From assembly GCF_000010525.1 (NCBI RefSeq), contig NC_009937.1, positions 1,183,501-1,247,500 on the forward strand: a DNA stretch of 64,000 nucleotides, in the 5' to 3' direction. The DNA is from Azorhizobium caulinodans ORS 571. Lineage in GTDB: Bacteria > Pseudomonadota > Alphaproteobacteria > Rhizobiales > Xanthobacteraceae. Both the position numbers and the translations under genes were made by a program. A model generated the notes under the pieces. It did not search any database. It had not been told where the DNA came from and was given only the letters and a program-made list of their open reading frames with translations. Below, in pieces: positions 27,502 through 35,895 of the stretch; position 1 is the stretch's first letter; each line of letters starts with the position of its first letter.

Positions 27502-28167
27502 TCAGAAGGGGTTCCAGGTCGGCTGGGGCGTGAATTTCAGATAACCGAGGTTGGCTCCGAGACGCACGCCGACGCCCGAACGGATGGGCACCACCACGAT
27601 GTCGTCGGCGGTGAGGGCCGTCATGCCGAAGCCTGCGACAAAATAGGCCGAGCCGGTGACGCCGCCGAAGCGGCGGAACACGTCGTCCACGGTGCGCAGG
27701 TTATAGACGAGGATCATGGTGCGGCCGCCGTCGCCGCCGAAGTCCCAGCCGATGGACGGGCCCTGCCAGTAGACCTTCAGGTCGCCGGCATTGCGGGTAT
27801 AGAGCGTGCCCTCGCCGTAGCGCAGGCCGCCCACGAAGGCGCCAGTGCCTTCCTGGCCGAGGATGTAGCCGTTGGGCTGGCCCCACTGGGACACCGCCTT
27901 CTCGATGGAGAGGGCGAGGCCCTTGGACACCGTGCCGAAGAAGGAATGGCCCTTCGCCACCAGCTCGTTGGTGGAATAGGTGCTGTTCTGCCCCTGGCCC
28001 TGGCGGGGCTGGTACTGCTGCTGGGGCTGGTAGGGCTGCGGCTGGGGCGGCGCCGTATAGGGCTGCGACCCATAGGGCTGCTGCTGAGCCGCAGCCGGGC
28101 TGGCCAGGGCCGCGAGGAACGCAAGCCCGGCAAGGGTGCGGGCCAGGGAAGAACGCGGTGTGGTCAT
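27502..28167 (-). CDS. eipA: DUF1134 envelope integrity protein EipA
   Basis: A 221-residue periplasmic protein. A signal peptide (about 1-27, ending AAAQ) is followed by a Gln/Pro/Tyr-rich linker (about 28-62) and the DUF1134 domain from STNELVAKGHSFFGTVSKGLA to VRLGANLGYLKFTP. The Brucella member, EipA, is a periplasmic beta-barrel needed for envelope integrity; the same role is inferred. The linker is longer and more Gln-rich than I expect but otherwise the protein is complete. Minus strand, upstream of the coiled-coil gene and possibly co-transcribed. Confidence 0.88.
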   Translation of the reverse strand: MTTPRSSLARTLAGLAFLAALASPAAAQQQPYGSQPYTAPPQPQPYQPQQQYQPRQGQGQNSTYSTNELVAKGHSFFGTVSKGLALSIEKAVSQWGQPNGYILGQEGTGAFVGGLRYGEGTLYTRNAGDLKVYWQGPSIGWDFGGDGGRTMILVYNLRTVDDVFRRFGGVTGSAYFVAGFGMTALTADDIVVVPIRSGVGVRLGANLGYLKFTPQPTWNPF

Positions 28168-28285
28168 GCGGGGAACTCGCGGTTGGCGACGGGCGGGACG
28201 TTACGATTCGGCAGGCGATCGTTTCCCGCTACTGTGACGCAGACAAGGCGAGGCGCAAACCCGCGCTGCCAGCCCGCGCCCGCCG

Positions 28286-29086
28286 TCAGGCGACGGGCCG
28301 GCCTTCCGCGATGAAGCCGTTGACGCGGAAGTCGTTTTCCGGATGGCCGTAGGTGAGGGGCGATCCATCGGGCCGGCGCACGCTGCCGCCGGCGGCCACC
28401 ACGATGGCGTGGCCGGCCGCCGAATCCCATTCCATCACCGGCGACAGGCGCGGATAGAGGTCCACCGCGCCTTCCGCCAGCAGGCCGAATTTCAAGGCCG
28501 AGCCGGCGTTGACGCAATCCTCGACCTCGAAGCCGCCGATGAAGGCGCTGGTGCTGGGGTCCGAATGGGAGCGGCTGGCGCAGACGCGGATGGGCCCGGC
28601 GGGGCGCAGCCGGCAATGGATGGGCGTCCAGCTTTCCGGCACCACCGCATCCTCCGGCGCGCGCAGCGCCTTGAAGGCGGCGCCGTCGCCGCCCGCATAG
28701 AGCAGGCCCTTGGCCGGTGCGTAGATGATGCCGTAGCGCGGCGTGCCATCCTCGACCAAGGCAATGTTCACCGTGTACTCGCCATTGCCCGAGACGAACT
28801 CCCGCGTTCCGTCCAGCGGATCCACGAGGAAGAAGCGTCGGCCCGGCGCGACCCCGCCGCCGGCGGCGACCGCTTCCTCGGCGATGATGGGCGTGCCGGG
28901 CGCGAGCGTGCGCAGGGCCGGGCAGATGAGTGCCTCTGCGGCCTCGTCCGCATCCGTCACCACGCTGGCGTCCGCCTTCTCCCGCGCATGGATGCCGTTC
29001 GCCTCGATCCGGCGGATGACGGCGCCAGCGTCGAGGGCGATGCGGGCCAAAGCGGCGAGGAAGGTGAGGTCGGCTGGGGCGGTCAT
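28286..29086 (-). CDS. cysQ: 3'(2'),5'-bisphosphate nucleotidase CysQ / inositol monophosphatase family
   Basis: A 266-residue Mg-dependent phosphatase. Metal-site motifs are KADASVVTDADEAAE, IIAEE, DPLDGTREFVSGNGEYTVNIAL (split over about 92-113) and the C-terminal EWDSAAGHAIVVAAGG. The DPLDGTREFV and EYTVNIA features favour CysQ, which removes PAP or PAPS formed in sulfate assimilation, over inositol monophosphatase proper. ATG at 29086 is chosen over a TTG three codons upstream. Divergent from chpT. Confidence 0.88.
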   Translation of the reverse strand: MTAPADLTFLAALARIALDAGAVIRRIEANGIHAREKADASVVTDADEAAEALICPALRTLAPGTPIIAEEAVAAGGGVAPGRRFFLVDPLDGTREFVSGNGEYTVNIALVEDGTPRYGIIYAPAKGLLYAGGDGAAFKALRAPEDAVVPESWTPIHCRLRPAGPIRVCASRSHSDPSTSAFIGGFEVEDCVNAGSALKFGLLAEGAVDLYPRLSPVMEWDSAAGHAIVVAAGGSVRRPDGSPLTYGHPENDFRVNGFIAEGRPVA

Positions 29087-29340
29087 GGGCGGCAATCGCT
29101 CCGGGGCGGGGCGGAGCCCGCTGTCAAAGGGCGCTTGTTAGGCCGGGCGGGACCGCTTGGGAAGAGGGCGCCCTGTCGCTGCGTCCGGGCCGCCGCGCCC
29201 CGCTCGCGCTTGTAGCCGGCGAATTCGCGGTATATCAGAGCGCCGAGCGCCGTTCTGCGGGCCGGGTTGCGCCGCATCATGGATGGAGGCGCCGAAGGCT
29301 TCGCCCCGGTCGCCGTTTCGGAACCGCCAACGGATACGCC

Positions 29341-30006
29341 ATGTCTTCCGAGTCCACAGGCTCGACCGTCACCCTCAAGGTCTCGCCGCTCGATCTCGCC
29401 GCGCTGCTGTGCTCGCGCGTGTGCCACGACGTCATCAGCCCGGTCGGCGCCATCGTCAACGGCCTGGAAGTGCTGGAGGACGAGGACGCCCCCGACATGC
29501 GGGAAGTGGCCCTCGACCTCATCTCCAAGAGCGCCCGGCAGGCGTCCGCCCGTCTCCAGTTCACGCGCCTTGCTTTCGGCGCCGCCGGCTCCGCCCGTGC
29601 CACCATCGATCTCGGCGATGCCGAGAATGTGGTGCGCGGCATGATGGAAGACGCGCGCACCAAGATTGACTGGATGCTGCCGCGCGAGCTGCTGCCGAAG
29701 AACCGGGTGAAGCTGCTGCTGAACCTGATGCTGCTGGCCGGAATGACCGTGCCGCGCGGCGGCGTGATCCAGGTGGCGGCCGTGGGCGCGGCGCCCGACA
29801 TGGGTTTCTCCATCGCCTCCACCGGCGTCAGCGCCCGCATCCCGCAGGCCATCCTGCCCCTGCTCGACGGCGTGCCGCCGGAAGGCGGGCTCGACGCCCA
29901 TGCGGTGCAGCCCTTCTATGCCGGCCTACTGGCGCAGGACTGCGGCCTCGTGCTCGGCTTCTCCCAGGACGGAGAGACCGTCACGCTGTCGGCCCTGCCG
30001 GCCTGA
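29341..30006 (+). CDS. chpT: Histidine phosphotransferase ChpT
   Basis: A 221-residue HPt-like protein that passes phosphate from the hybrid kinase CckA to CtrA and CpdR, the alphaproteobacterial cell-cycle relay. The phosphorylated histidine is His29 in LLCSRVCHDVISPVGAI, followed by the characteristic NGLEVLED. The C-terminal degenerate kinase-like domain ends with LGFSQDGETVTLSALPA. Length is standard. It reads alone, divergent from cysQ, and is followed by a hairpin. In Rhodobacter this same relay controls gene transfer agent production, relevant to the cluster at 49-62 kb. Confidence 0.92.
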   Translation: MSSESTGSTVTLKVSPLDLAALLCSRVCHDVISPVGAIVNGLEVLEDEDAPDMREVALDLISKSARQASARLQFTRLAFGAAGSARATIDLGDAENVVRGMMEDARTKIDWMLPRELLPKNRVKLLLNLMLLAGMTVPRGGVIQVAAVGAAPDMGFSIASTGVSARIPQAILPLLDGVPPEGGLDAHAVQPFYAGLLAQDCGLVLGFSQDGETVTLSALPA

Positions 30007-30010
30007 GCGG

Positions 30011-30031
30011 GCCGGTCCTCGAAGGACCGGC
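30011..30031. terminator. Hairpin between chpT and ptrB
   Basis: A perfect 9-bp stem GCCGGTCCT/AGGACCGGC with a three-base loop, five bases after the chpT stop, between convergent genes. No U-tract; termination inferred from position. Confidence 0.5.
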
Positions 30032-30051
30032 GCCGCCCGTTCTTGCGACGG

Positions 30052-32160
30052 TCAGGCGATGACGCCGGCCGTCTTCAGCGCGAAGATGTATACGAGCGCC
30101 ACTTCCTCCAGCCGGTCGAACCGGCCGGCGGCGCCGCCATGGCCCGCCTCCATATTGGTCTTGAGCAGGATCGGTGCCGTACCGGTATTGGCCGCCCGCA
30201 GCCGCGCGATCCATTTGGCCGGTTCCCAATAGGTGACGCGCGGGTCGGTGAGGCCGGCGAGTGCGAAGAGCGCCGGGTAGGCCTGCGCCGTCACATTGTC
30301 CACGGGCGAATAGCCGAGGATGGTGCGGAAGGCGTCCGGATCGATGATCGGATTGCCCCATTCGGGCCATTCGGGCGGGGTGAGGGGCAGCGTGTCGTCC
30401 AGCATGGTGGCGAGCACGTCCACGAACGGCACCTCGGCGACGATGCCCGCGAACAGGTCCGGCCGCATGTTGGCGATGGCGCCCATGAGCATGCCGCCCG
30501 CCGAGCCGCCCTGCGCGACGATCTTCTCCGGCCGGGTGAGGCGCGCCTGCACCAGATGTTCGGCTGCGGCGATGAAGTCCGTGAAGGTGTTGGTCTTCTT
30601 CGCCAGCTTGCCGTCCGTGTACCAGTGCCAGCCCTTTTCCGTGCCGCCGCGCACGTGGGCGATGGCATAGACGAATCCCCGATCCACCAGCGACAGGCGG
30701 GTGGTGGAGAAGCTCGCCGGCATGGACATGCCGTAGGCGCCATAGCCATAGAGCAGGCAGGGTGCGCTGCCGTCGAGCGGCGTATCGGCGCGGTAGAGCA
30801 GGGAGATGGGCACCTGCTCACCATCCGCGGCCGTCGCGAACAGGCGGCGGGTCACATAAGCCGCCGGGTCATGCCCGCTCGGCACCTCCTGCCGCTTCAG
30901 CAGCGCGCGGGTGCGTGCGGCCATGTCGTAATCCCATTCCTCAGCCGGGGTGGTCATGGAGGAATAGGTGAAGCGCAGGCTTTTCGGATCGAACTCATAG
31001 CCGCCGTTGAGGCCGAGCCCATAAGCCTCCTCGGCGAAGGCGATGGCATGCTCCTCGCCGCTTGCCAGCGCCCGCAGCGTGACGCGCGGGAGGCCGTCCT
31101 CCCGCTCGAGCCGGACCAGGAAATGCCGGTAGGCGGTGTGGGACAGGATCATGCGCCCGGCACGGTGCGGCACGAGATCGCGCCAGTTCGCCTTCTGCGG
31201 CGCGGCGGTCGGAGCTGTCACGAGCTTGAAGTCTTCGGCCCCGTCCGCATTGGTGAGCAGGATGAGGGTATCGGCGCCGCCCAGATCGGGGTGGTGCTCC
31301 ACGTCATAGCGCAGCCCGACGGTGCGCGCGGCGACGAGGCGGGGTGTGGCGGACGGGTCGGCGAGGTCGAGCAGATGGACTTCCGACGTCTCATGGTCGC
31401 CGCAGGCGATGAGGCCGAAAGTCCCCGACTGGGTTTCACCCAGTGAAACAAAGAACCCCTTGTCCGGCTCCTGATAGATGAGTTCGTCGCTCTCCGGCGG
31501 CGTGCCGATGCGGTGACGGAACACCATGGAAGGACGGTGTTCCTCGTCGCGGCGGATGTAATAGAGGGTCTCGGCGTCGCCGCCCCAGAGCAGGTCGCCG
31601 GTGGTATCCGCTATGCTGAAGGGCAGGTTGGCGCCGGTCGCAAGGTCCCGCACCCGCAAGGTGAACAGTTCCGAGCCCGCCTCGTCCGCGGCATAGGCGA
31701 GCCGGGCGTGGTCGCGGCTGTGGCGGGCGGGCGCGAGGCGGAAATAGGCCTTGCCTTCCGCTTCCCTGTCGCCGTCCAGCAGGATCTCCTCTGCGCCGTC
31801 GGGCAGGGCCTTGCGGCAGATGAGCGGATGCTGCCCGCCGGTGCGGTGGCGGGAATAATATGCGAAGGCGCCGTCCGGCGATGGAACGTTCGCATCATCT
31901 TCCTTGATGCGTCCGCGCATTTCCGTGATCAGCCGCTCCTTCAGCTCTCCATAGGCGGCAAAGTAGTGCGCAGAATAGCTGTTCTCGGCTTCCAGATAGG
32001 TGCGGATGTCGGCGGGCAGGAGCGCAGGATCACGCATGACGTCGCGCCAGTTGTCGGCCCGCAACCAGGCGTAATCATCATGGACCGTGACGCCGTGCAG
32101 CGTGCGGGCGGTCGGACGGCGGGGAGCCTCGGGAAGATCAGGCGTCACGTGTGTTCTCAT
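30052..32160 (-). CDS. ptrB: Oligopeptidase B (S9 prolyl oligopeptidase family)
   Basis: A 702-residue serine peptidase that cuts small peptides after Arg or Lys. The N-terminal part is the seven-bladed propeller; the C-terminal catalytic domain has Ser553 in QGGSAGGML, Asp639 in [12 protein letters not shown] and His674 in NMEAGHGG. The phrase [10 protein letters not shown] is also family-typical. Probably cytosolic, no signal peptide. Its first 23 bases overlap the end of msrB, so the two are one minus-strand operon. Confidence 0.92.
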   Translation of the reverse strand: MRTHVTPDLPEAPRRPTARTLHGVTVHDDYAWLRADNWRDVMRDPALLPADIRTYLEAENSYSAHYFAAYGELKERLITEMRGRIKEDDANVPSPDGAFAYYSRHRTGGQHPLICRKALPDGAEEILLDGDREAEGKAYFRLAPARHSRDHARLAYAADEAGSELFTLRVRDLATGANLPFSIADTTGDLLWGGDAETLYYIRRDEEHRPSMVFRHRIGTPPESDELIYQEPDKGFFVSLGETQSGTFGLIACGDHETSEVHLLDLADPSATPRLVAARTVGLRYDVEHHPDLGGADTLILLTNADGAEDFKLVTAPTAAPQKANWRDLVPHRAGRMILSHTAYRHFLVRLEREDGLPRVTLRALASGEEHAIAFAEEAYGLGLNGGYEFDPKSLRFTYSSMTTPAEEWDYDMAARTRALLKRQEVPSGHDPAAYVTRRLFATAADGEQVPISLLYRADTPLDGSAPCLLYGYGAYGMSMPASFSTTRLSLVDRGFVYAIAHVRGGTEKGWHWYTDGKLAKKTNTFTDFIAAAEHLVQARLTRPEKIVAQGGSAGGMLMGAIANMRPDLFAGIVAEVPFVDVLATMLDDTLPLTPPEWPEWGNPIIDPDAFRTILGYSPVDNVTAQAYPALFALAGLTDPRVTYWEPAKWIARLRAANTGTAPILLKTNMEAGHGGAAGRFDRLEEVALVYIFALKTAGVIA

Positions 32161-32569
32161 CGGCGGGAGACAAGTGCAGTGCGGTGCCGTTCATGCAGAA
32201 ACGCAGGCCTGTCGGCCGCGGTCCATCCGGAAAGACATGGCCGAGATGACCATCGCATCGTGCGCATCGGATCTCCACCCGATGCATGCCATGAGATCGA
32301 TCTTCGACACTCTTGACTGCGTCTGCTCTGACGGGGGCGTAGAAACTGGGCCATCCGCTGCCGGAGTCGTATTTGGTCTCCGAATTGAACAATGCTGCTC
32401 CGCAACCAGCGCATTCGTAGATACCGGCCCGTTTTTCGTCCCAATAGGGACCGGTGAAGGCCCGTTCGGTGCCGTGCTGTCTCATCACGCGATATTGTTC
32501 TGGGGTGAGGGCGTTGCGCCACTCCTCCTCCGAACGTTCGATCTTCTCCGGGGAGTCCTTTTGGGTCAT
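32138..32569 (-). CDS. msrB: Peptide-methionine (R)-S-oxide reductase MsrB
   Basis: A 143-residue repair enzyme reducing methionine-R-sulfoxide. Zinc cysteines lie in CAGC (53, 56) and CARC (102, 105); the catalytic residue is Cys125 in LRFCMNG. The signature SGSGWPSF is present. Length is normal for a single-domain MsrB; no MsrA is fused or adjacent. It starts at ATG 32569 and overlaps ptrB by 23 bases. Divergent from mucR. Confidence 0.95.
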   Translation of the reverse strand: MTQKDSPEKIERSEEEWRNALTPEQYRVMRQHGTERAFTGPYWDEKRAGIYECAGCGAALFNSETKYDSGSGWPSFYAPVRADAVKSVEDRSHGMHRVEIRCARCDGHLGHVFPDGPRPTGLRFCMNGTALHLSPADENTRDA

Positions 32570-32940
32570 GGTCGCCTCTGTACTTATTGGCGCAAATTCT
32601 TGTGCTCAGAGGTAGGCATCAGCGGGCGCCGTGGCAAGGTGTGCGGTAACCGGCGGCAACCAACCGCGCGTCGCGGATGGTGGAACGAACGCGTGGTCTT
32701 TGCAGGTTGTAGTGCTCTCGCATGGTGGAGCGCCGTTTCCAAAGAGCAGGGAAGAAGAACGTTGAAACACGCCAAAATGAACTTGCAATTCATGGCAGAT
32801 CAACATAGGTAGGCATGAGTGGCGCCCGTCGAATCGCAGCGCTCTCGCAGCGATATCCGCGCGTTTGGCGCAAGCTCGAATTTTCCCGTCGCGGTCAGCA
32901 CGCCGTTGTGAAATTTGTTTCCAAACTTGAAGAAAGACCC
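32570..32940. other. Divergent intergenic region msrB-mucR with a direct repeat
   Basis: These 371 bases hold the promoters of msrB and mucR and no supported gene. A near-identical direct repeat is visible: AGGTAGGCAT followed by AG and GGCGCC at 32610-32629, and again at 32807-32825. The part next to mucR is AT-rich (about 32770-32810), as expected for the AT-rich sites of MucR/Ros autoregulation. Confidence 0.5.
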
Positions 32941-33357
32941 ATGAGCGAAGCTACGGAATCGACCACCTACATCGAGCTGGCTGCGGATATCGTCTCCGCT
33001 TACGTCAGCAACAACTCGGTCGCGGCGGCAGACCTCCCCAACCTCATCAATGAGGTTCATGCAGCGCTCCAGCGTGTCTCCAAGGGCGAGAGTGAGCCGG
33101 CGCCCGAGCCGCTGAAGCCCGCGGTGCCCGTCAAGAAGTCCGTCACCCCGGATTTCATCGTCTGTCTCGAAGACGGCAAGAAGTTCAAGTCGCTGAAGCG
33201 CCACCTGCGCACGCAGTACAACATGAGCCCCGAGCAGTATCGCGAGAAGTGGGCCCTGCCGCCGGATTATCCGATGGTCGCCCCCAATTACGCGGCCGCC
33301 CGCTCCGAACTCGCCAAGCAGATGGGTCTCGGCCAGCAGCGTCGCCGCCGTCGTTGA
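32941..33357 (+). CDS. mucR: MucR/Ros family transcriptional regulator
   Basis: A 138-residue regulator. The N-terminal helical oligomerisation part ([17 protein letters not shown]) is followed by a Ros-type zinc-finger region at about 85-125, [19 protein letters not shown] then SPEQYREKW. Relative to Ros, the second zinc Cys is Asp and the last His is replaced (TQY), so zinc binding by this domain may be lost or changed, as in some MucR paralogues. MucR proteins silence AT-rich promoters and affect exopolysaccharide, motility and cell cycle. The ATG at 32941 fits the family N-terminus. Confidence 0.93.
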   Translation: MSEATESTTYIELAADIVSAYVSNNSVAAADLPNLINEVHAALQRVSKGESEPAPEPLKPAVPVKKSVTPDFIVCLEDGKKFKSLKRHLRTQYNMSPEQYREKWALPPDYPMVAPNYAAARSELAKQMGLGQQRRRRR

Positions 33358-33378
33358 GCGCTTGCCGAACGTTATGCC

Positions 33379-33420
33379 AAAAGGGCACCCGGCCTTCCGC
33401 CGCGGTGCCCTTTTCTTTTG
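33379..33420 (+). terminator. Intrinsic terminator of mucR
   Basis: An 11-bp perfect stem AAAAGGGCACC/GGTGCCCTTTT with a 14-base loop, ending in TTTTCTTTT. A textbook rho-independent terminator 22 bases after the stop codon. Confidence 0.88.
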
Positions 33421-33444
33421 GGGCCGCTCATCTTCCGGAAGGCC

Positions 33445-33711
33445 TCAGGGGCAGGTGCGGCCCCGGGCCAGGCGGCACAAGGCCGCATGGCGCACGGGAT
33501 CGTAGCCGATGCCGGTCAGCGCGGCCCGGCGCACGGCCCGAAGCGCTGCGGTGGGGTCGCCGGCGGTGAAGACCTTGAGGGCCTCCATGCGCAGCCCGAT
33601 GTCCTGCTCGCGCTCCCGTGCGGCGAAGCCGCGAATGCGTGGGCGCCGGGGACGCTGGGCCGGATTGGTGGGCGGAGCGGACATGCGGTGGCGGTCGGGA
33701 CGGGGAGGCAT
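33445..33711 (-). CDS. Small basic protein divergent from the gafY-like gene, hypothetical
   Basis: An 88-residue basic protein beginning MPPRPDRHRMSAPPTNP. After a Pro/Arg-rich start it has a helical core (AAREREQDIGLRMEALKVFT) and a C-terminal segment AALTGIGYDPVRHAALCRLA. No known domain is recognised and there is no clear HTH. The ATG at 33711 has AAGGAA seven bases upstream. It is transcribed away from the DnaA-like/DUF6456 pair across 215 bases that carry related candidate operators on both sides, which suggests shared control. Confidence 0.6.
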   Translation of the reverse strand: MPPRPDRHRMSAPPTNPAQRPRRPRIRGFAAREREQDIGLRMEALKVFTAGDPTAALRAVRRAALTGIGYDPVRHAALCRLARGRTCP

Positions 33712-33757
33712 GGAGTGTTCCTTTCCCCTCCAGCATGCGCCGGCCTGCCGATCAGGG

Positions 33758-33771
33758 GGATAAGTTCCTAT
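33758..33771. promoter_or_regulatory. Candidate operator, proximal to the divergent small gene
   Basis: Reads ATAGGAACTTATCC on the minus strand and is nearly the same as ATAGGAAATTTATCC (33894-33908) on the plus strand. GGGGGATAAGT here (33755-33765) is also exactly mirrored by ACTTATCCCCC at 33861-33871. The two sides of the divergent region therefore carry matching elements. Confidence 0.5.
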
Positions 33772-33860
33772 TCTTGAGCCGCATCCCTCGCCTGTATGCG
33801 GCTTGCCAGCCCTTGCCATAAAAACGTTTTGCCGTCAGGAGCCGGTGGCCAGTGGTGCCG

Positions 33861-33871
33861 ACTTATCCCCC
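33861..33871. promoter_or_regulatory. Mirrored ACTTATCCCCC element
   Basis: Exact reverse complement of GGGGGATAAGT at 33755-33765, 95 bases apart. It shares the TTATCC core with the other two sites of this region, so it may be a half-site for the same regulator. Confidence 0.4.
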
Positions 33872-33892
33872 TTGCGTTTCCGTGTGTCACGT

Positions 33893-33912
33893 TATAGGAA
33901 ATTTATCCTATA
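33893..33912. promoter_or_regulatory. Palindromic candidate operator in the gafY-like leader
   Basis: TATAGGA and TCCTATA form a perfect 7-bp inverted repeat around a six-base AT spacer, ending two bases before the ribosome site GGGAG (33915-33919) of the gafY-like gene. A protein bound here would block promoter or initiation. The same core recurs at 33758-33771. Confidence 0.55.
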
Positions 33913-33926
33913 TTGGGAGATGCGCG

Positions 33927-34349
33927 ATGGATGCGGCCTGCCTGCTGCCTGTGAGGGTCAGTCCTGGAGTTGAACCGTGGTTCGGTCCCTCGGCAGGGGA
34001 GACGGAGGCTCCGGCGACATCCCGCCGCCTGCGGTGCTCCGGGTCGGATCTCTCGCTGCTGTGCCGCATGGCGGCACTGGCGGCGGCCCGCCACGATGCC
34101 GCTCTCGCGCAGGAGATGCTGGCCACCTGCGACCGCAGTGCCCCGGTGGCCCGTGCCCGCCAGCTTGCCATGTATCTCGCCCATGTGGCGCTGGGCCTGA
34201 CGCAAAGCCAGGTGGCAGAAGGCTTCCGGCGCGATCGCCGGACGGTGGCGCATGCCTGCCTGCGCATCGAGGAGCGGCGGGAGGCGCCGGCCTTCGACGG
34301 CGACGTGACCGTGCTGGAGGCAGGCCTGCGCTGGGTGGCCGCGCGATGA
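33927..34349 (+). CDS. DnaA-like helix-turn-helix regulator, GafY-like
   Basis: A 140-residue protein whose C-terminal half (about 77-118) looks like the DNA-binding domain IV of DnaA: RARQLAMYLAHVALGLTQSQ then FRRDRRTVAHACLRIEERRE, where RDRRTVAHA parallels the DnaA signature RDHTTVLHA. No ATPase domain is present, so it is not an initiator. In Caulobacter the GTA activator GafY, and the first half of Rhodobacter GafA, have such a domain and are followed by a DUF6456 partner, as here. By gene order and motifs I infer a GafY-type activator. ATGA overlap with the next gene; GGGAG seven bases before the ATG. Confidence 0.72.
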   Translation: MDAACLLPVRVSPGVEPWFGPSAGETEAPATSRRLRCSGSDLSLLCRMAALAAARHDAALAQEMLATCDRSAPVARARQLAMYLAHVALGLTQSQVAEGFRRDRRTVAHACLRIEERREAPAFDGDVTVLEAGLRWVAAR

Positions 34350-34876
34350 GCCGGGCCATGCCCCGCCGTGCGGCCTCCGGTCGCCACCCGCCTGCGCGCA
34401 CCGCAGCTCCGGTCGTCACCGATGAGAGCCCGCTCGACTGGCTCGCCCGCCGCAGGGGGCGCGACGGCACGCCCCTGATCACTCCGGCCCAGCAGGGCGC
34501 CGGAGAACGGCTGCGGCGGGATTTCACGCAGGCCGGCCTCACGCCCCGCGTCACCGCCAACTGGTCGGCGCTCGGCACGGGGGCGGCCGGTGCCGCGGGC
34601 AGCCCCGGCAGCTTCAGCGACGTGGTGCTTGCGGCCAAGACGCGCTTTGCGCTGGCGATGCGCGCGCTCGGTCCGGAACTCTCGGGTACTGTCGTCGATG
34701 TTTGCTGTTTTCTGAAAGGACTGGAAACCGTGGAAAGCGAGCGGCGCTGGCCGCCGCGCACCGCGAAGGTCGTGCTCGGGCTGGGTCTCGACCGGCTGGC
34801 CCGTCACTACGGCCTTGCCTCGCAGGCGCAGGGACGGGGCACGGCGCCGACGCGGGCCTGGCATGCGGGGGAGTGA
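34346..34876 (+). CDS. DUF6456 protein, GafZ-like
   Basis: A 176-residue protein with the DUF6456 pattern: DESPLDWLARRRGRDG (27-41), then AGERLRRDFTQAGLTPRVTANW (52-73 across) and a C-terminal helical region with DVCCFLKGLETVE and WPPRTAKVVLGLGLDRLARHY. DUF6456 proteins downstream of a DnaA-like HTH gene include GafZ of Caulobacter, reported to act as an antiterminator letting polymerase pass terminators in the GTA cluster. The ATG overlaps the preceding stop (ATGA), so both proteins should be made together. Function is inferred from this pairing and from the GTA cluster downstream. Confidence 0.72.
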   Translation: MSRAMPRRAASGRHPPARTAAPVVTDESPLDWLARRRGRDGTPLITPAQQGAGERLRRDFTQAGLTPRVTANWSALGTGAAGAAGSPGSFSDVVLAAKTRFALAMRALGPELSGTVVDVCCFLKGLETVESERRWPPRTAKVVLGLGLDRLARHYGLASQAQGRGTAPTRAWHAGE

Positions 34877-34943
34877 TCGTCTGTGCATCGCGGCAGGCCG
34901 GATCATTCCACCGCTTGACCATCAGCCATGGGGCGGGGTCATC

Positions 34944-35354
34944 ATGGGTGGTCCGAACGTGGTGGGGGCATGGATGGACGGCTATCTCGCGGCCATGGGC
35001 AAATACGGCACCTTCTCCGGCCGCGCCGCGCGGCAGGAATACTGGGTGTTCCATCTGGTGCTGGTGGTGCTGTCGCTGGCCGCCTCCGTGGCGGACCTTC
35101 TGGTGTTCGGCACGGGCCTCGACCATCAGGGCCCGGTGGGCCTCGTGGTTCTCCTGGTCCATCTGGTGCCGAGCTTCGCCGTCTCGGTGCGGCGGCTGCA
35201 TGACATCGGCCGCACCGGCTGGTGGCTGCTGCTGGAGATCACCGTGATCGGCATCCTGGTGATCTTCATCTTCGCGCTGCAGCGGGGCACGCCCGGCCCC
35301 AACCGCTATGGTGCCGATCCCTATGGCGCCGGTCCCCAGGGCGTCGCGGCCTGA
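34944..35354 (+). CDS. DUF805 membrane protein
   Basis: A 136-residue inner-membrane protein of the DUF805 (YhaH) family with three hydrophobic helices. It has the opening KYGTFSGRAARQEYWVFHL and the family motif VRRLHDIGRTGWWLLL; the tail is PGPNRYGADPYG. Function is unknown. The ATG at 34944 has GGGG five bases upstream; MDGYLAAM ten codons later is the usual family start and remains possible. Confidence 0.88.
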   Translation: MGGPNVVGAWMDGYLAAMGKYGTFSGRAARQEYWVFHLVLVVLSLAASVADLLVFGTGLDHQGPVGLVVLLVHLVPSFAVSVRRLHDIGRTGWWLLLEITVIGILVIFIFALQRGTPGPNRYGADPYGAGPQGVAA

Positions 35355-35366
35355 GGGCTCTGCCGC

Positions 35367-35801
35367 TCAGGCGGTGGCGAGGGCGGCCCGGGCGTCGGCG
35401 CGGATGCGCTCCACCATGGAGCGCAGGCCGTTGGAGCGCTGCGGCGTGAGATGGCCTTCGAGCCCGATGCGACGGAACACCGCCAGCGCGTCGGTCTCGA
35501 GGATCTCCTTGGCCGTATGGCCGGAGAGCACGGTGAGCAGCACCGCCACGAGGCCGCGCACGATATGGGCGTCGGAGTCGCCCCGATAGTCCAGCACCGG
35601 GCCATCCGCCGTGTCGCGGCGCGCGCCCACGAGCCACACTTGGCTGGCGCAGCCCTGCACCTTGTTGGCTTCCGTGCGCAGCTCCTCCGGCAGGTCCGGC
35701 AGGCTGCGGCCGAGTTCGATCACGAAGCGGTAACGGTCTTCCCAATTGTCCAGAAGCTCGAAGTCCTCGATCAGGTCTTCGGCGGTCTTGGGCTTGGTCA
35801 T
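35367..35801 (-). CDS. sufE: Cysteine desulfuration protein SufE
   Basis: A 144-residue sulfur acceptor that takes persulfide sulfur from SufS for iron-sulfur cluster assembly. The active Cys51 lies in EANKVQGCASQVWL, and the N-terminal EDFELLDNWEDRYRFVIELG and C-terminal LTPQRSNGLRSMVERIR are standard. The suf operon is not adjacent, so it is an orphan SufE. ATG at 35801 is chosen. Convergent with the DUF805 gene with a 12-base gap. Confidence 0.93.
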   Translation of the reverse strand: MTKPKTAEDLIEDFELLDNWEDRYRFVIELGRSLPDLPEELRTEANKVQGCASQVWLVGARRDTADGPVLDYRGDSDAHIVRGLVAVLLTVLSGHTAKEILETDALAVFRRIGLEGHLTPQRSNGLRSMVERIRADARAALATA

Positions 35802-35895
35802 GGAAAGTGTCCGTTCTCGTCGTCTGGCCGGGCGCACGGGTGCGCGTTCCGCCTCATATAGGCGGCAGCACGCGCTTGCGAAAGCGTGCGGGAGA

